Positions 56,560 through 64,000 of a stretch of 64,000 bases of DNA are shown here, piece after piece. The stretch covers positions 7,064,580-7,128,579 of the forward strand of contig CM045758.1 of the NCBI GenBank assembly GCA_025200525.1, read 5' to 3'. Below the pieces are notes generated by a model. The model saw only the letters and a program-made list of their open reading frames with translations. It did not search any database and was not told the origin of the DNA. This DNA comes from Camellia lanceoleosa. Taxonomy: Eukaryota; Streptophyta; Magnoliopsida; Ericales; Theaceae. Numbering within the stretch: the stretch's first letter is position 1; the number at the start of each line of letters is the position of its first letter. Both the position numbers and the translations under genes were made by a program.

Positions 56560-59500
56560 TGTAGACACCCCATTTTTGACCGTCCTCAAGACTTGGACAT
56601 CACCGCTTGAACACTCGGTGATCATCCATGTTTGTGTTCGTCTTGAGTTCCTAGAGGTTTCGGCAGCGTGCCTTGCCTCAGGACCTATCGACTCGGCTGT
56701 TTTGTGTTTGGTTTTGCACCAAACACTTGTGTTTTGCCTTGGAGGGGCAGGGAATGCCTTGTGAGGCCTCCCCACACTCCATCGGCCATGGCTTGAGGCC
56801 ACCGGCTGTGTTTTGTGGCCATCGGCCATATATTTGGCCGACCGGCACTCCAAATGGTCGACCGGCCATCTATTTTGGCCAAATTACGCTTTTTGCCGGC
56901 CGACTACTGTGCATATGCTTTTGCAGATATTTTCATGTAGTTGGCATGCATTTGGCTCCCCTCCATACACGTGTATGGAGGGATCTCCCTCTTAGTTAGC
57001 TTGTCTTGTAAGCTTACAAGATTAAAGCTCTATAAAAGGAGGCCTCTTCTCCCTCTTTTAGGTTAGAAAAAAATTCAGAGAGAGCTCTGGACTAGGGTTA
57101 GGGTTTACATATATCCTATCTTTATATCTCTCTCTTATGTGTGTTTAATGTGTGTTTTGTTCATAGTATTGCACACAAACACCTACCATTACACCTTCCC
57201 TTGGCTACTGAGGTTCTAAGGGATTGTTTTCAGAGTTATTGAGTGGTTTTGAGCTCAAGGAAGCAGCTGGTCTTCCATTTTTGAAGAGGATCAACAAGGG
57301 TAAGAAACTTGTCCCTTTATCTCCCATTTTTGCATAGCTTATTTACCCATCTTGCATCTGTTTTTGAGCTTAGTGTATAACATATAAAAGTTGTGTTTTT
57401 ACTTGCTTTAAATAGTTGCTTAAGGGTGTTTCAAGCTTTGGGGTTGTTTGACCCCTCTTAAGACTTGTTTAGCCTCCATTTTGTGCCATTTTGGTTGAGC
57501 TCCGGGTCCATTGTGTTTGGGCCTCCTCACCGCTGAAATCTTGAGGGATTTCAGAGGTGAAGATAGTGCCTTGAGGTCCCAAGAAGGAGAGGGTCACCCC
57601 CTCTCCTTGTTATCCTTGAAAAGGGCCATTTAAGCCTCATGTGTTGAGCATCATTTTGAGATCATGTTGGCCATGTTTCAGTAGGTATTTGGTAGTATTT
57701 TGCCATGTTTTACCTCAACTTTGAGTTGGTTTAGACACACCTTGCATGCTTTGCATACATGTCTTATAATGCCTTGTTTTAGCCTTAACATGCACCTAAG
57801 ATTTAACCTTTGTTCAAGCATGTTTAGGCCTAGCTTTGTGAAGCTTTCATGTTTGTTTTGCCATGCTTAAGGTCTGTCCTTGGCTGTTTTGGTCGACCAA
57901 GACATGCATTGCATAGCCCCTTTGCATCTTGGCTTGTTAACCTCAAGTGTATGAGTGTGTAGTATGCATTGCTTGCATCATTTTCAGTGGTTTGGGACCA
58001 CTTGCCATGCTATTTCAGCCCTCACAACATGCTTGCATCCTTGCCTTTGATGCCTCTTTGATGCTTTAAAAGCTTGTGCCTTAGGCTCCATGTTTGGTCA
58101 TTGTGCATGCTCTTGAATCTAAGTCATTTAGATGCCATCTAAGTGGCCTTTGGGCTTTGTTTTAATATGCTAAAACTCTTTTTTTGGTCATTTAATTCAT
58201 GCCATGTTTGGTTTTGTTAAGTGTGGCCCAATGTCCCTTTAGCTTACCTTGAGCTTTGGCTATGATATCATGCATTGCTTGTGTTAATTAGTTGGTTTGG
58301 CACCTCTATTTCATGCATATTCAGAGCTTATGTTGCATGCCGTTTGCCCATGTTAGCTTCTTTTAAGTGTGCTTAAAAGTTATCTTTATGTGCTTGAGTG
58401 TTGGCCTATTAACGTGTGCATGTTTGCATGTCATTGTGCCCTCATTTCCATGGCGTTGGCCACTGTTTTAGGCTTGTTTGAGGGCTGCCTAATTTAGTTT
58501 AAGTCCATCCCTTTGCTTGTTTGTATGCTCACTTTGTATGTTTTCTTGCATACTTGCAAATACACATTGCATTTTCATGTTGCATCCTTAGCTCAGATGC
58601 TTAGGTTGCATTGCATTTTGCATGCATTGCCTTGCCTCTTGAATTGAGTATGATGGAGGTTAGGTTTATTTGTATTTGTTTGCATTGCATCTCATTTGAA
58701 ATCAAAATGTACACTTGATTCTTAGGGCCATTATGCATGGAAATGCGCGATTGGTGGTCCGAGAATCGAGACCCATCCTCCTTCGAGTCATACACATGAT
58801 AAGGAGTGTGGTTGGTGCAAACATTGCTTGAAATGCATTGCCATGCTATGCTTTGCCCTCTGCTGCTGTCAACTGCAGGTTCTGCAAGAAGTTTTGGCCG
58901 ACCGGCCACATGAAGTGCCGACCGGCCATCCATTGGTGGCCGGTAGCTTAATCACTGGCCGATGAGCATTTCCCATGGCCGGTGATTATTCCTCTCAGCC
59001 GGTGGTGTTCCACAGCATTCAGAGAAGCAACCCTAAGACTTGTACAGTCTTCAGAGGAGCAGAACAGGGAAAACAGAGGCATCTTGAGCATGGCAGTGGA
59101 CTTCCGAGCGGAGACCAAGCGCGCATGCATTGGACCCTCTTCCCGAGGCTGTTTATTGCTCAAATTAGATTAATTAATTTGCTTAATTAGTTTAATCGTC
59201 TGTAATATTTAATTAGCTTGTGAGTTAGTTGAATTGTATTATTATTTCGGCCCCTCCGAGCGAGGGCATATTTGTAATAAGTGTGGGTGCGTGTGTGCAT
59301 GTCTTCCAACCCCCCACTTCTTTCTCCCTTTTACTAACCTGCTTTGATGGTTAGTATTAGGGCATGTTTACTTTAGCATACCTTATGCTATGTATGCGTG
59401 CATCATTCATCAGTATTGCATGCACCGGGCTTGGCACATCATGCTAACTGCATCGTATTTCAAATCTAACTTGAATACATGCTACTTGCTGCATTTCACA

Positions 59501-60320
59501 TATCATTTTAGGATTAGCCGAGCCTATCCTAATTGCATTCTGTATGCGTTGCATTAGCCACTTTAACATGAACTAGGATCATGCATGTTTTCTAACTAGT
59601 TTACTGTTTTGGCACGGAGTACATTGTAAGTATTTTATGCTTTAGCATCTCGCACGAGTGTGAATGTTAACATGACAGCATGTTTACCATGTGGCTAGAT
59701 GCTTATGTGATATAAACTGCCTGAATGCCTGTGGGTGAAGGTTGGATTGTCTTAGTTGGAACAACTCATTGAAATCCGTCTTTTAGCCTACTTGCGAGTA
59801 GCAAATTCTAAAGCGTTTTCCAAACAAACGGATATGCAATGGTTTGTTCCAATTTAGGCGATTTGGTCTATACTTGTTTGCTGTGCGCATAACATAGTAA
59901 TTCAAGGCTAATAACTGGAATAAGAACGCATAATGTTTTCAAAACGAGATATCATGGTTAGTAGAGGCCGATCTTTGATCGGGCGGGCGGGCGGGCGGGG
60001 GTGCTCATAGCTGACCTTCCCCAATCGTACCCAAGTTCCCGAGCCAAGGTAACTTTGGTGATGACGGACACGTGGCCTTTGGTACCAAGTCAGGGTTTCC
60101 TAAATTCCTCCATAAAAAATATTTAGGTGGCGACTCTATATCTGGCAAAGTAGTCCATGTTTGGCACTTCCTTCAAAAATCTGTTTTTCTCAAAACGATT
60201 TGCCAGATTTGGACTCTTTGGTTCAGATTAAGAACTGTGACAATTTGAGTCCTAACTGTAGTAGACCCAAAATGAACAGAACGGGACTTCATCCTCCCGG
60301 GGCGTTCGGGGACGTTTACA
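56560..60320 (+). mobile_element. Ogre-type solo LTR (3,761 bp) inside the LINE
   Basis: Begins TGTAGACACCCC and ends GACGTTTACA, flanked by a perfect 5-bp duplication GGGCG (56555-56559, 60321-60325). Its terminal thirds match the Ogre LTRs at 2540-7937 and 25498-30638 in reverse orientation, but it lacks their hairpin arrays and has a different middle. No coding region. ORFs such as 58975-59190 are chance. Confidence 0.9.
57029..57041 (+). promoter_or_regulatory. TATA box and telobox-like motif of Ogre solo LTR
   Basis: CTCTATAAAAGGAGGC is a strong TATA box. At 57092-57109 follows CTAGGGTTAGGGTTTAC, about 60 bp downstream, near the expected transcription start. Confidence 0.65.
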
Positions 60321-60419
60321 GGGCGTCGCATTGACGCCTGGGTGCGGTGAAAAATGGGCAAAGGTTTCCACATTTTTTTAGACGAGCGCGGGTAAAGAAG
60401 CTAGTCCAAGACTACAAGT

Positions 60420-63242
60420 TTAGGGTAGCCACTTGGAACATAGGAACCTTAACTTGTAAGACGATGGAATTGGTAGATGTTATGATTAGGAGGAGAGTTA
60501 GTATAGCTTGCGTATAAGCAACTAAGTGGACGGTGAGAAAGCTAGGGAAATTGAGGATATCGGTTTTAAACTGTATTATAGTGCTAAGAACAGACGCAGG
60601 AATGTGGTAGGAATCATAATTGCCAAGGTCTGGTGGAGAATGTAGTGGCGGTTATTAGGAAAGGGGATAGGATTATGTTAGTTAAACTAGTTATTGGAGG
60701 GAATATAGTGAACGTTATTAGCGCATACGCCCCTCAAGTAGGATTAGATTATCAAACTAAGAGGGATTTTTGGGAGCAAATGGATGAGATCTTATAGGAG
60801 ATGCCCGTAGGAGAGAACTTGGTTATAGGTGGAGATTTTAATGGCCATGTAGGTATAGATAAACTAGGCTATGAAAGGGTGCGTGGTGGATACGACTTTA
60901 GTGACAGAAATGAGGTTGGAGAGAGTATCTTAGATTTTGCATTGGCTTCTGACCTGGTGGTGGCCAATACTACGTATAAGAAGAGGGAGGAGCATTTGAT
61001 AACTTTTAAGAGTGGGTCAGTTAAGAGCCAAAAAGATTACTTCTTAGTGAGAAAAGTGGACCGCCTAAAATACAATGATTATAAGGTGATTCCTGGAAAG
61101 AGAGCCTGACCTCTCAACATTTATGTTTTAGAGGGCAATACCAAGCTAGGAAGGATGGTGGGCGTCATAGGACGAGAGGGTGGGACCTAAAAGGGGATAA
61201 ACTAGAAATATTTAAGAATAGAATGGATAAGGAAGGTACTTAGGACTTGGAAGATGATGCTAACACTATGTGGAACTCGATGACCAATTGTATGAGAGGA
61301 ATCTCAAGGGAAGTGCTTGGAAAGTCGAAAGGGACAGGACCCAGTGTTAGGGAAACTTGGTGGTGGAGGGAAGTGGTTCAAGCGATAGTTACGGCAAAGA
61401 AAGAGTGCTTCAAAAAGTAGCAGAATGATAGAACTGAGGAAAACCTTAAGAGCTATAGATTGGCTAATAAGGAGGTCAAAAAAGTAGTGAGAGAGGCTAA
61501 GTTGAAAGCTTATGATGACCTATACACTAGACTAGATTGTAAAGAAGAAGAGAAGAGAGTATACAAACTTACTAAGATACGAGGAGAGGAAAACAAGAGA
61601 TTTTAATCAAGTTAAGTGTATAAAGAGTGAGGATTCTAAGGTATTGGTGAAGGATGAAGAGATTACGGAGAGATAGAAGAACTATTTTGAGAAACTATTA
61701 AATGAGGAATATGGAGGTACGGCAATAGGGGAAGAAATGACTAGTAATACGATAAACCAAGACTTTAGGTTTTATCGCAGGATTAAGAACTTTGAAGTGG
61801 AGATTGCACTTAATTAGATGAAATCAAATAAGGCTTTAGGACCCGATGATATCCCTATTGAAGCTTAGAAGTGCTTGGGTTAAAAGGGGGTTGCTTGGTT
61901 GACTAGGTTGTTTAGCAAAATTTTGTTGACTAGGAACATGCCAGATAAGTAGAGGAAGAGTATTTTAGTGCCAATATATAAGAATAAAGGAGATGTCCAG
62001 AATTGTAACAACTATAGAGGAATCAAGCTAATGTGCCATATAATGAAAGTGTGGAAGAGGGTGATGGAACACCGATTGCGAGATATAACAGAGGTGTTAG
62101 AGAATCAATTTGGGTTTATGCCCGGCAGGTCAACAATGGAAGCGATTTATCTTTTGAGGAGAGTAATAGAAAAGTATAGAGAAAAGAAAAGAGACATTCA
62201 TATGGTGTTTATCGACCTTGAGAAAGCATATGATAGAGTACCCCGAGATATAATATGGTAGGTGTTAGAGAAGAAATGGGTGACAAAAGGTTACATTGAT
62301 GTGATTAGGGACATGTATGAAGCGGTGGTGACCACTATTAGATCACCTACTAGAGAGACAAATGAATTTCCTATCACTGTTGGGTTACACTAAGGATCTA
62401 CCTTAAGCCCTTATCTTTTTGCTTTAGTTATTGATGAGTTGACGAGAAATATTCAGGATGACGTGCCATGGTGTATGCTTTTTGCAGACGATATCGTGCT
62501 AATGGATGAGAGTAGAGAAGGAGTTAATACAAAGTTGGAGATTTGGAGAAAAGCTCTTGAATCTAAAAGTTTCCGAATAAGTAGAAATAAGAGAGAGTAC
62601 ATGGAGTGTAAATTTAGTAACTGTAACAATGAAAACAGAGGAGAAGTGAAGATTGAATACCAAGAACTGCCGAAGAGTGAACATTTTCGTTATTTACGAT
62701 CGATTATCACAACGGGGGAGATTGATGCGGATGTGGCCCATAGGATTAAGGCGGGATGATGTAAGTGGAGAAGTGCGTTTAGAGTACTGTGCGATAAACA
62801 AATACTAAAAGGTAAGTTCTATAGAATAACTATTAGACTAGCGATGTTGTATAGGACGGAGTGTTGGGCAACCAAGAAACAACATGTGGATTAGATGAGT
62901 GTGGCTGAGATGAGGATGCTAAGGTGGATGTGTGGCAAGACTAGACAATATAGAATTATGAATGAGTGTATTTGGGAATGGGTAGGAGTAGCGTCGATAG
63001 AAGATAAGTTGAGAGAGAATCGATTGAGATAGTTTAGTCATATTCAACGGAGACTAACAAAGGCAGTAGTGGAGAGATGCGATGCTGTAACGGTAGAGGG
63101 GAGTGTTAGGGGACGAGATAGACCTAGATTAACGTTGGCTAACGATGTAAATAGAGATATGGATCTACTTAATTTGACTAACGAAATGGCCTTTGATAGG
63201 GCCGCGTGGAGAAGAAGGATTCATGTAGCTGACCCCATTTAA
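60420..63242 (+). pseudogene. RTE LINE endonuclease-reverse transcriptase, many stops
   Basis: A single polyprotein in the original element. N-terminal apurinic-like endonuclease: VATWNIGTLTCKTMELVDVM (60425), VIGGDFNGHVG (60825), and SQKDYFLVRK (61030), where SQIDFFL is usual. Reverse transcriptase: NCNNYRGIKLM (61995), GFMPGRSTMEAI (62110), VFIDLEKAYDRVPRD (62205), a B motif broken by TAA (LH-stop-GSTLSPYLF, 62390), and catalytic CMLFADDIVLMDE (62475). The C-terminus has MRMLRWMCGKTRQ and ends HVADPI-stop at 63242. More than ten in-frame stops, mostly TAG, and several frameshifts show it has been inactive for a long time. Confidence 0.85.
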
Positions 63243-63276
63243 TAGAACTTAAGGCTTGGTTTGGTTTGATTTGGTT

Positions 63277-63345
63277 TAGTTTTTGTGAATGCCTAGCCTG
63301 TATAGAGTTTGGGATATACTTTCCCCTAATGGCATAGTTTTTGTG
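63277..63345. other. Continuation of the PMD 3' flank after the LINE
   Basis: GCATAGTTTTTGTGGATG and GTATAGAGTTTGGGATATA repeat the units seen at 56220-56345, confirming the LINE split one repeat series. Confidence 0.7.
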
Positions 63346-64000
63346 GATGTCTTGGATCTTTGGTAAACTGGATGTTTCGTTAGACAAGTAATGAATTGTC
63401 ATACTTTTGTAAGAATTTTAAACAATTTCACATCTATTTTGTATTCAATATTTATGTGAATGAAAAATTATTTTGGTGAACATATAGATTTGTTATTGTT
63501 TGTAATGCATTGTAATGATATTAAAGTGTTTTGGAGAGATATGATACCATTTGCTGGAAATAACATTGCTTTTTCAGTGCTATAGGCCAGTTCAGTGGCA
63601 GACTACTAAACAATTTCCATTATTCTAATCTTCAGTTGCCGGAAACAATAGATCCCTCTAGCATTTTGTTGCTATACATTTACAGAGCCACTTTCTCCCA
63701 AACAATATTTTTTAATTTGTACTGGGCCTATTTGGTAATACAATGCTAAACAATTTGAAATATTCCAGTGCCATGTTACCGAATACAATTTTGTTTCCCA
63801 GCATTATGTTACTGTTCAATTGGATAATTTTAGTTCGCTTCCTAACAAAGCCAGTGGAGCCTACAATGAATTGCCTGTTCGGTCATACAATGTGAAACAA
63901 TTTACAAAACTTCGGTGTTATAATGCCGAAATAAATTGATTTTCCTAGTGTTTTGTTATTATACATTTACAGAGCCACTCCCTCCTAAAGAATGTGGTAA
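63346..64000. repeat. Degenerate duplication, about 288 bp apart
   Basis: TATACATTTACAGAGCCACT recurs at about 63674 and 63962 with similar flanks (CTAGCATTTTGTTGCTA / CTAGTGTTTTGTTATTA; CCCAAACAAT / CCTAAAGAAT). The copies diverge, and the second runs off the window. No gene seen. Confidence 0.6.

Larger units (their letters stand above)
56346..63276 (+). mobile_element. RTE-type LINE carrying a nested solo LTR
   Basis: Flanked by a 16-bp direct repeat TAGTTTTTGTGAATGC (56330-56345 and 63277-63292). Its 5' part (56346-56559) and continuation (60326-60420) are GC-rich leader; coding sequence for endonuclease and RT follows; the 3' end is GGTTTGGTTTGATTTGGTTT. A short 3' UTR with a microsatellite-like tail instead of poly(A) is typical of the RTE clade. 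Without the inserted LTR the LINE is about 3.17 kb, consistent with a full-length RTE. Confidence 0.85.

Noticed and set aside
1..64000. A novel defence, biosynthetic or regulatory gene system
   Set aside because: Every long frame belongs to known retroelement or PMD families. Nothing supports a new multi-gene system in this window.

Overview
This window is nuclear DNA of a flowering plant, most likely a eudicot, and it is almost entirely transposable elements. The evidence is several plant-type LTR retrotransposons (Tat/Ogre, Tat with a second RNase H, Tekay with a chromodomain, Copia), an RTE-type LINE, hAT and CACTA termini, foldback MITEs, spliceosomal intron signals and a plant mobile domain (PMD) gene remnant. 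No bacterial-type operons, rRNA or tRNA genes are visible, and I cannot name the species.

Layout. 1-7937: the 5' part of a minus-strand Ogre-like Ty3/gypsy element (gag, tRNA primer site, then a very large LTR of about 5.4 kb filled with tandem repeats); its pol lies left of the window. It appears to have inserted into the 3' untranslated region of a second minus-strand Tat element (7938-15234: 62-bp array, integrase, archaeal-type RNase H, RT, protease, gag, primer site, 556-bp 5' LTR). 15235-17009: AT-rich spacer with foldback elements and a 44-codon ORF. 17010-25497: a decayed Copia element (5' LTR, Met-tRNA primer site, integrase remnants) split by a 3,968-bp Tekay-type solo LTR. 25498-about 31910: the 3' end of another Ogre-like element, with LTR, polypurine tract and hairpin-rich 3' UTR arrays. 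32260-42380: AT-rich DNA with a CACTA end, foldbacks, an L1 tail, a hAT element nested in a MITE, and one candidate minus-strand host exon. 42386-56138: remains of a PMD (MAIL1/MAIN-like) gene, with a candidate first exon at 42386-42470 and later exons at 54112-56138; a complete Tekay element with a perfect 5-bp target duplication (43834-53472) lies between them. 56346-63276: an RTE LINE with a 16-bp target duplication, carrying a 3.76-kb Ogre-type solo LTR with perfect 5-bp duplication in its 5' UTR. 63277-64000: continuation of the PMD 3' flank and a degenerate duplicated repeat.

All retroelement reading frames carry premature stops or frameshifts, so no element here looks autonomous. Many stops are glutamine-to-stop or tryptophan-to-stop, as expected from deamination of methylated cytosine. 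The least ordinary signals are hairpins at the centre of tandem arrays in unrelated elements, the clustered LTR-to-LTR differences of the Tekay element, and the reconstructable split PMD gene. I found no convincing new gene system; the interest is structural and evolutionary.
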